NCBI GenBank assembly: GCA_026419785.1
Contig: JAODTK010005560.1
Span: forward strand, 1-64,000
DNA from: Sclerodactyla briareus
Lineage: Eukaryota > Echinodermata > Holothuroidea > Dendrochirotida > Sclerodactylidae
DNA: 64,000 bases
Reading direction: 5' to 3'
Shown here one piece after another: positions 35,484 to 47,837 of the stretch; the stretch's first letter is position 1, and every line of letters begins with the position of its first letter. Position numbers and translations under genes: made by a program. The notes under the pieces are model-generated. The model made no database searches, was not told where the DNA came from, and was given only the letters and a program-made list of their open reading frames with translations.

Positions 35484-35781
35484 TAGGTACTTATATAGCA
35501 CTTTCCCACCGTAGTTGCTCAAAAAGCGCTTCGGGGGATATCGCCCCGTTCATAGGAATTGGAACAAGCGCGACATTCCAGCGAGTATGTGGCAGAGCTC
35601 ATACAGTGCCAGCAGTACTCAAGTTCCTCACAGGTCCCCATTTTAGCAAGCGCGGGGAGAGGGGCATGGAGAGGAGTGTCGTGCTCAAGGACATCGCAGG
35701 AATCTGATCAGGTTGTAAGATTCAAACTCACAATCTTACGATCAACAGTCTGAAGCGCCACCGACTGGGCTTAACCCACCA
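35484..35781 (-). mobile_element. tRNA-derived SINE with AGCGCTTTTTGAGCAACTACGG-type tail
   Basis: Read on the minus strand it begins TGGTGGGTTAAGCCCAGTCG, has a tRNA-like head (GGTGGCGCTTCAGAC, then box B-like GAGTTTGAATC), and then a body with CCTTGAGCACGACACTCC. It ends in AGCGCTTTTTGAGCAACTAC, GGTGGGAAAGTGCTATATAA. This 3' tail type is frequent in marine invertebrate SINEs. No target duplication is obvious. Confidence 0.7.
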
Positions 35782-35799
35782 GGGTGTTTGGTTTGACTC

Positions 35800-38650
35800 A
35801 GCCCGATGAAAATCATGATTTAAAATCCAGTGTTATTGAAAAATCATGATTCAAATAAGAGTTTATTTGATTCAGAGTGATTAATGTGATTCGGGAATCA
35901 AGATTTAAATCATGACTTTTCAAACAACAACAAATCACCAACCCTGAACCAACATAAATATAAGTATATTAACTGGAAACCCAAATCTAGGGTCTTCTAC
36001 TATATCATACTCACTCAGTATTCCAATTGTTACTCTCTTCTACTGTGCCCCAAAGGGGCCACCCACATTGTTACTAACTATCACCTGACTGCTTTTTTCA
36101 TATTTCTGGCAAAGATGAAGTCTTCAGAGAGAGAGAGTGACGGGGTGACTATCTGGGACATGTAGAAATTGCCAGAATTGGCTGACAGGGTAAACAAGAG
36201 AGGGGCTTTGTAAGTAGAGATAGGTAGTTGCTTATTGTGCGGAAACCAGGTTAAGATTTTGGGTAATTAGCTTCTCAGTAGCATTTATGAGCCCCAGGCT
36301 TAATTAATGTTATGCATGTAAATGTGGATCATCTGAAGACAAGAAGAATGGAAAGAAATGGATAGATTCAGTGTGTGGGTGCTGATCATGCCCACACAAC
36401 CAGACATCCCCCCCCCCCCCCCCCCCCCCCCTCCCCTCCCAGTTCATACAATATGGTCCAAGTAACTTGCCCGGGTTATGGACAACCAGCCTTCCATGCA
36501 ACCGCTCAACAGTGTCAGTAGTTTCCTCATTGAAAACCATGGGCAGTTCATCCATTTGCTACTCCTAGGCGAGAACACAAATTTGGACCAGCGTGACTTG
36601 CTATGCTGAAGAAGTACTTCACTGGCAACACAAGGCTAGGCTGAGAGGACCTTATATTTGCAATGGACCACTAATCATGTGAAAATAGGACAATCCTTAT
36701 GACAATGAGATTGGAATAAGAGTACTCTGATGTGTGATAACACGATTGTATGAAGTTACCCTTGAAAGTTCTGCATGATTTTAAAGTAAAGTTGGCCTTG
36801 AACCTTCCGGAGTGGCTCTCTAGGGTACAGTCTGATATTGTATGTCCACTTATAAAGGGAAGTGGAGACGTTCACATGGTATCTGTGTATGTTTTTTTTT
36901 GCCCATCCCAGGTGTATGAGGGTCCGATTCCCCGTCCAGTCAAACATTCAAATTTGCCAGAGCCACATTATTTTAGTGTTTATCACCCCAAACTTATTGC
37001 GTGTGTGTTTTTTATTCTCCCCCTATGATTCTTCTGTGAGGCTCATCAAAGGAACCTGGTCACATCGATCGTGGATGAGCACCAGCAATGGACTTCTGTT
37101 CTTCCTCGGGACTAGTGCTCGGATTTAAAAGTGAGGCAGGGGTTTGTAACCAATCCCAAACTCCCCCCTCAAAAAGGACAATCGGTGAGTTGACCCGCCC
37201 ACTTTCTTGGAGCCTTGAGGAGCAGAAACCAAGTGCGATGTGACTTCTCATAGCCAACTGACAGACAGAACTTATTGTAAATATCCCATGCCAAACCGCA
37301 GTAACCCCAGGAAGTCAAACGCGTCATCACAGCAGAGACCATGAAGTGAGATACAGACCTGTCCATGCAACGAAGGCAGCACCTAGAGAAAAACGGTTGG
37401 GGTGCTGATTTGAACCCATAATTTTGGTTTGCGAAGTGCCACTCGCCATTTTTCTGCCCAGCATTGGAGGTGTGGGGATAGGTATGAAGCCAAATTGCTT
37501 CCTTAGGTATTTATCCAATACCTACACCTTCATATCTCAGTTAAAGTAGTCAAGGGCCAGACTAAAAAAGTATTTCTTACTTATTTCTGGTCCTTCCACC
37601 TTTATATAACCACAACCACAATGTCTGAATGGTAAATTCGTTTATCAATTACCTAATATGTAAAAAGAACAAAATGTAAATATGATGCCACTGGTGGGGG
37701 TAAATGAATGAATAAATGAATTTTACTGCCAAACAGGTATTGTATATGTTTGATTCCTAATAATGGTTTATTTGTTCTGTGCTCCAATGAGAAAGGTGCA
37801 ATCACCGAACAGCAAGTGTGAGGATGTGTTTCTTCGGCAATTCTCTTGATGTGGAATTTTGATAGATTCAATTGCATATGGAATGAGAATGTTCAGGGGC
37901 AAATGGTCATGAATATGGGGGGTTGTGTGTGTTTGTGACAGGCAAAGGTATGGTTATGTACATCACACCGTTTTGTATATTGAGCCAGTGGTACATACAG
38001 TACTGGGAAACTATTCTTTCCTATTGTTTATTAGTCTATGATTAAAATTACTGACAGATGATGTATCATGTGAAAAGTGACTTGGGTGTCATGTGAGGTC
38101 ACTAGGTGCCCCAGGCTGGCAGTCCTGGGGTCACTTGCATGGCGTATAGTTTCTGGGCATGAACCAAGCTCCATGTGTGCTCCTCTAATGTTGTGGTGCC
38201 TCGAGGTGGGGGGGGGGGGTGAGAGTCAGTCACCCTTAGTCATGACAGTTAACTGGCTTCTGACATATGAATGCCTTCCAGCAGAAATCTGTCTGTTCTG
38301 TCCCATCGACCTGGGGACCTGGTGGGTGTTGGTTGGGGGCTGCTGTAGGACGGCATTGTAGTTCAAATGTTTCACAGCGTTGTAGGCTGCATAGCTTGCA
38401 GCTTTGTAGATACTTCATGGAGTTAGGAGAGAGGGGTGAGGCTAAGGTCTGGTTGCTTGCCCTTTGGAAGCTGCAGGTGGATGCTTCTAGGTGCCTTCCA
38501 GGCATGTGCTCCAACTAGCGAGTAAATATGTGAAGTACTGTTTATATGGCAAATGTCATATAGATCCAGTGGGTAATATTTGACTACATGTTTCCATATA
38601 TACATCATCATTTATAAGTACCAATAGTTCCCCCGGGTAGTAAGGCGAAA
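35800..38650. other. No gene recognised; simple-sequence tracts
   Basis: The stretch holds repeated AATCATGATT.AAAT phrases (35810-35930), an (AG)n run at about 36125, a long poly(C) tract at about 36409-36432, AATG repeats at 37704-37722 and a poly(G) run at about 38208. ORFs are short and domain-free. Confidence 0.4.
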
Positions 38651-38667
38651 GGAGAGTATACTCTGGG

Positions 38668-39075
38668 TATGACCGAGTGGTTGGCATTGACCGAGTGGTT
38701 GGCACAATTTATAGAAGCGTCAGCCTTCCACCGGGAGACTGGGGTCGATTCCCTGGTCGGGTCATACCAAAGACTTGGTACCCAATACTACCTATTACCA
38801 TCTCGCTGGGCGCCTCAGCCCAGGGATTGGAAGCAGGGACAAATGAGGGGTAGGCAGTTGCAAGTTGCCGTCTGTGTGTGATGACCCCACCCCCACATTA
38901 AGGTATGGCCAAGAGGCATTGCCTTATTCCGTGTGACTGGTGAGGATTTGCAGCTGACAATATTGTGCAGTATCGAGGTCTGCCCACCCTGGCCGGCCTT
39001 GAATAGGTCGATTCTCTGCTCGGCAAGTATACCATAACAATTTTTTTTTAAATATTGTACGACCCCAGCCACAAG
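38668..39075 (+). mobile_element. tRNA-derived SINE family A, copy 1 (longest)
   Basis: Box A-like GACCGAGTGGTTGG is duplicated at the start. Box B-like GGGTCGATTCCC follows at about 38747, then GGTCGGGTCATACCAAAGAC, CTCGCTGGGCG, GCAGGGACAAA, GCAAGTTGCCGT, TGTGATGACCCCA, GGCCAAGAGGCATTGCCTTA and CGGCAAGTATACCATAACA. Copies at 41345 and 49750 share this order. Confidence 0.75.
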
Positions 39076-39898
39076 AAGCTATGTGGCGGGAGAGTATCTT
39101 TCGATTTATTCCAAATTAATTTGAAGTTTTCTCCAAATTGAGTAGTCTTACATTTGCATGAAAATACGAGAGATTATTTACGTACCACAGCATAGCTATG
39201 TTGATAGGTACACAGTGAACACCCAGTTAATCTCATCGCTGGGAGATGTGGATGTTCGCTAGTCATAGTGCTGGCCTGTCAGGAGGTATTGTTCTAATCC
39301 TCAGTACTTACATGCAATGGATCAGGATATTATTTTGTCTTTGATCAAAGATGCATTGTATTTGAGTGTCATAGTATTCATAATTTGTCCATGCAATAGA
39401 TGTTTTAGGGTTACGGAGTATCCAGAATTCAGGTGTCGAATGTTCAGAAACTGTTTAACAAGATGATATATATGATTTTAAGATATATAAGCAGAACCAA
39501 TATCCCAAAGGATGTCGCAATTGTCCGGCATACCCCCAGGGTGATAATTTGTTACTAATCAGACTGGTTCTATATAGTAGATACACCTTCTTTTTCCACA
39601 AGGGCCCACAGGGCGTCTCCACCTGACAACACAATGTCCCCACTGTGGGTGGCATGAGTCAATTCAGAAGTCTTGTGTTGTGGAAAAGGCCACCTAGGCA
39701 TACAGTGAGATTGAAAAGGCATTACAAAGCTGAACCGCCTGTGTGAAAGTGGTGCCCCTGTGTTGATAGATTCAATTTGTGGATGTGCTAGAATTTCAGT
39801 CTTGACCCCAAGACGAGATCCACTCGCACTCCTGATTTAATGAACTTATCAGACACATCAGCGTGTATTATCTTAGTTATATTCTTGCCGAGGACTGA

Positions 39899-40177
39899 AT
39901 ACCCATTAGACTATTGCAACATTTTCCAATAATGCTGATGATCTTGGATGACCCCCGCTGTTATATTGAATGCTCAGACGAGAGAGCAGTGTCCTCTCTT
40001 CGGTTCTTTAAAACGGCATGCAAAAAAGGATACCTCAACTCTCTGCCAACAGTAGCTTACATAACCATAAAGCAGAACTTGTTGTTGTACTGTATGGAAT
40101 TGTGGGAACATGCCATTGAACTAAAACTAGAGGCTTTACAGAGGTCCAAAAAGATCCCCAACATTGTGGAAGGGTAG
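39899..40177 (+). CDS. Unrecognised terminal exon-like ORF with polyadenylation signal
   Basis: An open frame from 39899 to TAG at 40175-40177 gives about 92 residues of balanced, helical, protein-like composition (for example DERAVSSLRFFKTACKKGY, then LYCMELWEHAIELKLEALQ). AATAAA lies at 40208-40213, 31 bp after the stop. A possible acceptor AG is at 39908-39909. I do not recognise the family. No signal peptide or zinc-binding cysteine pattern is seen. It could be the last exon of a host gene or of a transposon ORF. Confidence 0.35.
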   Translation: MPIRLLQHFPIMLMILDDPRCYIECSDERAVSSLRFFKTACKKGYLNSLPTVAYITIKQNLLLYCMELWEHAIELKLEALQRSKKIPNIVEG

Positions 40178-40250
40178 TAAATGTCGCTCATTTGTATATT
40201 ATTTCTGAATAAATTCTGTTTTTTACTACCCCCTAACCCTCTCCACTAGT

Positions 40251-41134
40251 TGAGCCCCTTCCACATAGGTACTCCAATATGACATCTTTTGAAGCGGATC
40301 TATTCTGCTTGTAGCTAGTGAGCGTTTGCAGAGCGCCAATGTATGAATCAAAATGGTTATATCAATGTATATGATTATGAAACATCTAATTATGATGCAT
40401 AATACAAGTAACACTATTTGAGCCCCTCCCACATAGGTACTCCAATATGACATATTTTGAAGCAGATCTACTCTACTAGTAGCTAGAGAGCATTGGCAGA
40501 GTGCCAATGTATGAATCAGGAATGGTTAAATGAATGTATATGAATATGTGACATCTAATTAGGATGCAGGCACAAACTATCAATTTGCAAACCGTGATTC
40601 CAATAATGTGTTCTCAAAAGTCAATGTATATTTGGTTGAGGCTGGTAGTTTTTTTTTTTCAGGGATAATCCAGAATTGTCTTAAGGACGGCTCTTAGGCA
40701 AAAGATATGCAATTTGTGGCGTTCAGCTGAATCTTGGATCGGGGAAGATCTCTATTTAGTATAACTGATAAGTGAATAATCTTCACATATTTTGAAGCAG
40801 ATCTACTCTACTAGTGGTGCTAGAGAGCGCATTGGCAGAGTGCCCAAGTAGAATCAGAGGAATGGTTAAATGAATGTATATGAATATGTGACATCTAATT
40901 AGGATTGGCATGCCAACTATCAATTTTGCAACCGTGATTACCAATAATGTCTCAAAAGTCAATTGTCCATATTTTTGGTTGATGCCTGTGTAGTTTTTTT
41001 TTTTTTTTCAGGGATAATCCAGAATTGTCTTAAGGCCGGCTCTTAGGCAAAAGATATGCAATTTGTGGCGTTCAGCTGAATCTTGGATCGGGGAAGATCT
41101 CTATTTAGTATAACTGATAAGTGAATAATCTTCA
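40251..41134 (+). repeat. Recent tandem duplication (335/349 bp) plus an older 168-bp repeat
   Basis: The unit beginning CATATTTTGAAGCAG starts at 40451 and again at 40786. A truncated third start is at 41135. The two full units are nearly identical, including CAGGGATAATCCAGAATTG and GTTCAGCTGAATCTTGG, and differ mainly by one-base indels and poly(T) length. An older, shorter version of the front part begins at 40251 and repeats at 40419 (TGAGCCCCT.CCACATAGGT). Confidence 0.9.
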
Positions 41135-41344
41135 CATATTTTGAAGCATTTGAATTATATGCTGATGACATGCCCTCCCATATGAAATACTAAAATTGAA
41201 CCAACATTTCTTTCTTTTCTAAACACTTCAGCCTTTAGTGCCTTGGAAATATTGATACCGGTATCCGATTATTAGAAATATATTTCAAAAATCAAACGTT
41301 GGTCCATCTGTTGTTCTTTTTTGTGAAATAAAATTCATACAGAG

Positions 41345-41700
41345 TGATATGACTCAGCTGTTTCAGCGTCAGTTTTCCAACTGGGAGATCGGGTTTGAAT
41401 CCCTGTTGGGTCGTACCAAAGACTTTGAAAATGACACTGCTGCCTTGCCGCTGGGCGTTCAGTACGATGGAGTGTGGATAGAGCAGGGACAAACGTGGGT
41501 CACTGCGAGTTGCCGTTGCGTGTGATACCATATCACCACATGAAGGATGCGGCCAAAGAGGCATTGCCTTATTCCGTTACTTGGTGGATTCAACATGTTG
41601 ACAAAAAGTTCCTTTCCATATCTGCAATCTTGCCAGCCTGCTTTAAGTAAGGTTTCGGACTCATGCTTGGCACGAATATCATAAATGTTTTGGTAATTCA
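41345..41700 (+). mobile_element. SINE family A, copy 2
   Basis: Box A-like region at the start (GACTCAGCTGTTTCAGCG) and box B-like GGTTTGAATCCC at about 41391. It then has GGGTCGTACCAAAGAC, CGCTGGGCG, GCAGGGACAAA, GCGAGTTGCCGT and GGCCAAAGAGGCATTGCCTTA, as in copy 1. Confidence 0.75.
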
Positions 41701-41869
41701 CTTGTCATAATAATGGAACTACAGTGGCGTACCAAGAGAGATTGTGTTGGGGAGGGGGGTCGAGGTCGGGACCCAAGGAAAGTGCAGCCCTATTTATAGC
41801 CTCGACCTCCCTATTTGCAAATAAATGCAATTTAGGGCCCACGCCATGCTGCTGCAAAATTTGAGAAAC

Positions 41870-43010
41870 AACAGCTGTACTTAAATGGTTTTTGCTATCT
41901 GTCTGTCATTCGAGGGGCACAATAGGCCATTGTGTGCAAATTTCAAAATGCATCTCCTTCAAAGTGCGTTATATTTTCCTGAAATCATGTCATAGTGTTC
42001 CTTGGGTGGTGTGCCTTTCAGCTGAACACTGATGTGTGATGCCAGTCATAATAGTGCCATTAGGGTTGAACCGGTAAACTGGTGGAAGATGTACTCATAG
42101 CCCAAACAATCAGTCATACTTTGATTGATACAATTTACCCTCTTTGGACAACATTAATTGACTCATGGGACATCGGTTGACTATGTGAAGGCGAGGTCAA
42201 GGTTATTAACGGGAACAATAGGCCATTGTGTGAAATTGCTTCATGGGCCCCAACTGGTCGTTCTCTGAAGATGTTGACCACAAACCCCTGGACAAAATTT
42301 TTTTAACCTCGAGAAGGTTGATGTCAAGTCATCAAAAGGCACAATAATCCTTTTAGGCAAAAAGAATAATTTAAAAATGTATCTTCTACAAAGTGCATTA
42401 GATTTTTCTGAAATCCTGTCATAATATTCATTGGCTGGTACTACTCTCGCTTGTACACATATTTTTGATGCAACATCATGTAGTGTCATTGGAGTTAAAA
42501 TAGTAAAATCTGGTGGATGTATCATAGATGTATTATAGGCCCCAAGAAAGTCACTCTCTGATGGATGTTGAGCAAACTTAAGCACAACGTCATTGACCGT
42601 GGGTCATTTTTACCATGTGAAGGACAAGGTTAAAGGTTACCAGAGGGATACAACATGCTGTTATGTGAAATTGCCTTATTGGCCCCCAGTTAGTAATTGT
42701 TCGATGGATGTTGACCACACTTAAAATGTTCATTGAATGAGGGGGCAGTTCATTGAATGCAGGGGGCATTTTCGCTCATGTGAAGGTCAGTGTCAAAGGT
42801 TCATTGAAGAGGCACAATAGGCAATTGCATGACATTGCCCTTTGCCACCAATTGGTCATTCTTTGATAGATGTTAACCGAATTTGGATACATTGTTTATC
42901 TACTATGGAACATCTTTGGCCATAGGCCAATGTCAAAGTGTCATTGGAAGGGCACGAAGGCCATTATGAGAAATTAAACTGGATCACTTGTCATACTACT
43001 GTGACAATCT
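41870..43010 (+). repeat. Tandem-like paragraph repeats (GGTCA..GGGCACAATAGGCCATT)
   Basis: The phrase GGCACAATAGGCCATTGTGTG and variants recur (about 41916, 42209, 42644, 42812, 42953), each followed by AAATTGC. Each recurrence alternates with GGATGTTGACCA.ACTT..ACA and ATGTGAAGG.CAAGGTCAAAGG. Spacing is irregular (roughly 140-440 bp). There are no real ORFs. Confidence 0.7.
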
Positions 43011-43910
43011 TTGGTCATGTAATAGTCAAGCTCAAGGGTTAGTAAAACGTAACTCAAGGTGGCCGATATGCGGGGACGGCCCTTTCCAACCCCCCCCCCC
43101 CCCCCCACCTCTCGAAAAATGTGTCCGTTGGCAGGGCAAAAAGACCCATGTTTTGCCTTGTCAAACTTCCATGACGCAGGGCAAAAGAACCTTCAAGCAA
43201 GAGCAATCACATCGAGTCACGCCTGTGTACCCTCCTAATTGGCAGGGTAGAAATACCTGCGCACCAGTAGGGACCGGGTAAAATACCTCCTCATAACTGC
43301 GCAACAGTAGAGAGTCATTTAAAATACATGCTATGGCGACCGCACATAATATCCTGACCGTTTCCAATTCCGATATCGTTTTCAATCCGGATATTCTGCG
43401 ATCACACAATCAGCTCTCCCAGCATGGTTTCAATTAGTGAAGACTCACTCAGCCAATCAAACACGGGCTCTCCCTCGTACGCTGTAGCTCAGCCGGCCAG
43501 CGTGGTCGGACTTTACGACAGTGAGTAATCTCTAGAGAGTGAGTCCGAAGATCAGGATTTTATGTGTCGTAGTCATGTTATGTACACATCCCCCCCCCCC
43601 CCCTCCCCTTTCTTGTCTCGGCGGCTGCTCTGGCAAGCCGAAGATTGCCAGCACTTGAACAATGTTGAAAAAGCATTTTTGCAGGACAAATCACACTGAA
43701 TAACGGTCGATTAAAGGGGTACAATAGGTTAATGTTTGCAATTGTCGTTTGGGCCGACAAATGATCATTCTTCGATAGATTTGTTACCAAACGGACCCGG
43801 ACTGTTTGAATATCATTCATTATGTTTATGGAGTGGTGCTTCCGCCACATGTTCACCTGTTTTAGCTCAAACCAGGTATACTGGTTGAGCTAATGTGATG
43901 CCCATGTCAT

Positions 43911-43978
<68 letters not shown>
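43911..43978. repeat. (TCTA)n microsatellite
   Basis: About 17 uninterrupted TCTA units. Confidence 0.98.
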
Positions 43979-43979
43979 A

Positions 43980-44830
43980 CCACCTTTAGGTCAAGGCCAA
44001 ATGGCATTAAAGGGGCCCAATAGGCCAATAATGAAAACTGCAAAACGCTACTTCTCCTACAAGTTTGGTGCACAGCGCTGATATTCGGTCATAATGATGG
44101 TCTATCAGCCAGCGTACCTTCGGGGTGTTCAGGAATTGTTGGTCCAATGTCCCACTTGGGTCCGAGGACCCACTTTATGAAATTTCACACAGTGGTACTT
44201 GAAATGCTTCTTCTCCTACAAGCTTCCATAATTTCTTCAAAGTTACATGTAATGTTCCTTGAATAGAGGGCCATTGGGGGTGTTCAGGAATTTTGGGCCC
44301 AGGGCCCAGTTGGGCCAAAGGCCATTCATGTGAAATACCACAAAATCTTGTAACTCCCACAAATTTAGTTGTACAGTGCTTGTATGGTCTAATAGACGTA
44401 CCTTTGGGGTGTTCAAGACTATTTGTTCCAAGGTTCGACTTGAGCCCGAAGGCCCATTATTTTATGATTTTATTTCACACAATGGTACTTGAAATGCATT
44501 TCCACCCCACAAGCTCCTTGGTAAAGGTCCTTCGGTGGAGGGCAATTGGGGTTGTTCAGGAATTCTGGGCCCAGTTTGGGCCCTAGGGCTCATCATATAA
44601 AATACTGCAAAATCTTGTATCCCCCACAAATCTAGTTGCACAATGCTGATGACCGGTCATATTATGGTCTAATGCCCAGGAATTTGAGACCTAAGGTCCC
44701 GTGTGGGTCCGAGGGCCCATCATGTGGAATTGCACAAAATGTTCTCCTCTGACAAGTTTTTGTGCAAAGTACTGACATTCGGTAGAATAATGATGTCTAA
44801 CAGTCGTACCTTCGTACCTGTTCTGCCTCC
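43980..44830 (+). repeat. Dispersed paragraph repeat, copy 2, internally duplicated
   Basis: Same phrase order as 5020-5485, but repeated roughly every 290 bp: GTACTTGAAATGC starts at about 44196 and 44486, and TTGGGCCCAGGGCCC or TCTGGGCCCAG follows each. Frames are not conserved. Confidence 0.7.
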
Positions 44831-44839
44831 GATTCTGAG

Positions 44840-46740
44840 TAAATAAAATGTGAGTCGAGAGTCACATTGTAGATAAAAACATACTTTATGCTAGTGTATT
44901 GAATTTCGATGAAACTTTGTGAATGTGGTCCACATTCGGGCCTGAGATATTTATAGTCAGAGAAGGAGCCACTGGAGGTCTGACCTAATGTCTAATTTGC
45001 ATTATTCATCACATTTTTTTTTCTTCTCAATTCAAAAATTCACATCTCAGAAGCAAGGCAATTGTCAATTGTCAATGGCTAATTAATTCGAAGGTGGGCT
45101 GGTCACGGTTGTGGCCCCTTTTTGTAGCACAATTAGGGGTTGGTAAACTATAGTCACCTCTATTATCCTTTACGAATCTGTAAATTGTTATCATTTGCTA
45201 ACTAGCAATTCGTTCTTTTCTACCTCTGCAATTGCAATATCAGACTTCTATATCTATTTATTATATTATATTCATATTATATATCTACTATACCTCTCAC
45301 AAATTGCACTGCTGCCAAAACTTATAGGCGAGCTATTTACTGTGCCAGCAATAAGTACCATGTTTAGCCTATTCTGTAGCCGACTGCAACAATTCATTTG
45401 CTGTTATAGGCCTATTGGGGGAATACTTTGCAGCCCATAATTTCGGAATAGAGTGCCCGATTTGCATTCGTTAGATTCTTTCGTCGCAAAAAAAAATTGT
45501 TGAGTCGCGACCAAATCACCCTTGGCGGACAAAGCGAGTTCAACTTTCGCGCAAAGCGAGTTCATAACAGCAACTCGCCAAATTATTACATATACGACGA
45601 ACATTCTCTTGTATCTACCTGAAAAAGTTGTCCGCTACAAGGACAGGTTAGAGAACAGTCGGGTATCGTTTGAAAATCATACCCTGACGGCTATGCTGTA
45701 CCATGGATCTGAAGTCGCTGTTATCATCATGGTTGTACTGTGTGTGAAATCCTGTCTCGGAGGCTGATCGTGTCACAGAATGTTAGACACACTGATCTAA
45801 TAGGACTCCTGAGAGTATTGTGCCTAACTCTGTGTTCTGAACTTATTGATTAGCATGTCCAACATCATGTGCATAACCATACTGCTTGAGATGAAGGGGA
45901 ATGCAATAATAAGAAAAGACAAAGTTATACAGACCAATGATAGCGACGGGTCTCTGAGTTTAATGATGGTATCAAAAATGTTCATGATTTGGGTGTCGGA
46001 GTTTGACCAGGATTGGGTGATTTTAACCCTAGTTATAGGTAAAAATATGGCCTAAAGTAGGGAAGCACTCAGATCATAATAATATTATTTGTCCTTTCTC
46101 AACTCCCACTCCGATGAATATTAATGAGGACAAACGATACAATACCGTTGGCACTGCTCGCTGATGTGGAAAAAGCCCTTGCATTTAAGACCGCCCATCT
46201 CGAATAAGAATTTGAGCGCCACGGAATAAGGTTACCATCTACTCTCATCTACCTCTGTGCTTCTCAAGGTACGTTTTCGCTCAACTTATGTGTATCCCAA
46301 TCACTCTCTGACATGTTTCCATCGAATGGGAGCATTCCTTGTTTACTAACATTTCCTTCCTTGTTCTCTCAACATCGTGGTATGTGCGTACCAATGGGTG
46401 TACCGGCCGGAATGGTACCTGTGAGAAATGCACGGAGTACCCCTAATCTCGATCATAACATGAATAGAGATCGCAGGAGGGCTGTAGATTTGAATAGTTT
46501 CATGCCCCTTGCCCGCCCGCCATCTGTTCCAAAATGAACTAAACGTCTCTGCCAATGACCTAATCAGAACAATAGCAAGTGTCTCGGAAATCAAATATTA
46601 TTCAATTAGCATTAGCTAGCTCGATCATAACCCCAGGATAAGTCCCCAGCGGTCTGTGATTTTGAAACAGTTCTGCCCCCTCCCAAAAAGTATTGCCAAC
46701 AATACTCCTTTTAGTCTCATCGTGTCTTAAGGAATTTTTT
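44840..46740. other. No gene recognised
   Basis: AT-rich sequence with short ORFs. TCGATCATAAC occurs at about 46449 and 46621 in similar context (followed by a TTTGAA.AGTTT.TGCCCC-like phrase), suggesting a small degenerate duplication. Confidence 0.35.
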
Positions 46741-46794
46741 GAGGGGTTTGCTTCGAAGGGCCCCCCCCCTTGGTTTTAAAAAAGAGGAACGTTA

Positions 46795-47175
46795 TGGGTA
46801 TCCACCACTCGAGGATGGGGCTATACCTCTTTACGTCTCCGCTTATCGTGTATACACAAGAAAATTTCAGGGAAGCTACTTTGAGCCCCGCTCCCTATCG
46901 AGGAAAATATGCGTCTCCACCCGCCCACTGATAAAAGGCTAACTGGATCAGCCACCGGCAACATACGGACAACCTGCTTCCTAAAGGGGCATCACCACCC
47001 AAGGTATGGTAGCAATAACGTCTCGTCGTCTACTATCGTATTCCACAATAATGTTGAGGGGTGCTCGAAGCCACGCCCACTCATGATTATTGATCGCCAA
47101 CCAGAACAAATGGGCACTTCACAAACGAGGCATTCACCACCCGTGTAAGTAGCAATACCTCTTTTCGTCTCCCAC
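46795..47175. repeat. Degenerate three-unit repeat
   Basis: CCACC(A/C)C(T/C).G.G.A, then TA.CAATA or a variant, then C.TCTT..CGTCTCC recur at about 46801, 46993 and 47129. The units are diverged and unevenly spaced. Confidence 0.45.
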
Positions 47176-47837
47176 AATTCTGAGGTTTGAACAATGACTA
47201 TATTGAAACCCAATAACGACCATCTCCCCCCTTCGGCATGGGTACAATAATATATACGGTATAATATAGATACCATGCAAACAATACATGTGCGAATACA
47301 TATAATATAGAATGCCTTCGACTCATCGTGTTCACTATAAATTTGAGGTTTTGCTTCTATGCATGCCAGCTAGTTTCAAGTTCCAAGTTTATTTCCTACC
47401 GGCTATCCCCAAAGCAATTTTACAACAAATACATGTGTAACAATATGACCACAAAAAATCCGAAATGTAGTCTCGTCCTAATAACGTACATTAAAGAAGT
47501 AGAGGAACCAGAAATAAGTGGAACTTTTCTAGTCTGGCCACCTTCGTAAATATAGCATATTAATACTCATAGTCAACAAACACACAACTCTATTGTTAAT
47601 TAGATTGGCGCAAAACAAATAAGGACCCCTGAATATTGATGTGTAGGCTACAACCGGAACCGTTGCTGAACGCCTGTTGTAACATGGGAATCCATCCGAG
47701 ATGGGAGTGTCATCTCCCCATCTACTGACCCTGAATCTTACGCGCTAAAAACCGACAATGTACAGATGGTGTCCTGTTAAAAATCAATTTGTGAGAGTGT
47801 TACAAACTTGAGCCTGCTAACCCTCTTTTGGGACCAC

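Noticed and set aside
42241-42585. 114-codon ORF on the - strand
   Set aside because: It is the complement of paragraph repeats and not conserved in other copies.
43483-43560. tRNA-like GTAGCTCAGCCGGCCAGCG
   Set aside because: Box A looks good, but box B is poor and no cloverleaf 3' half follows. At best it is a decayed SINE head.
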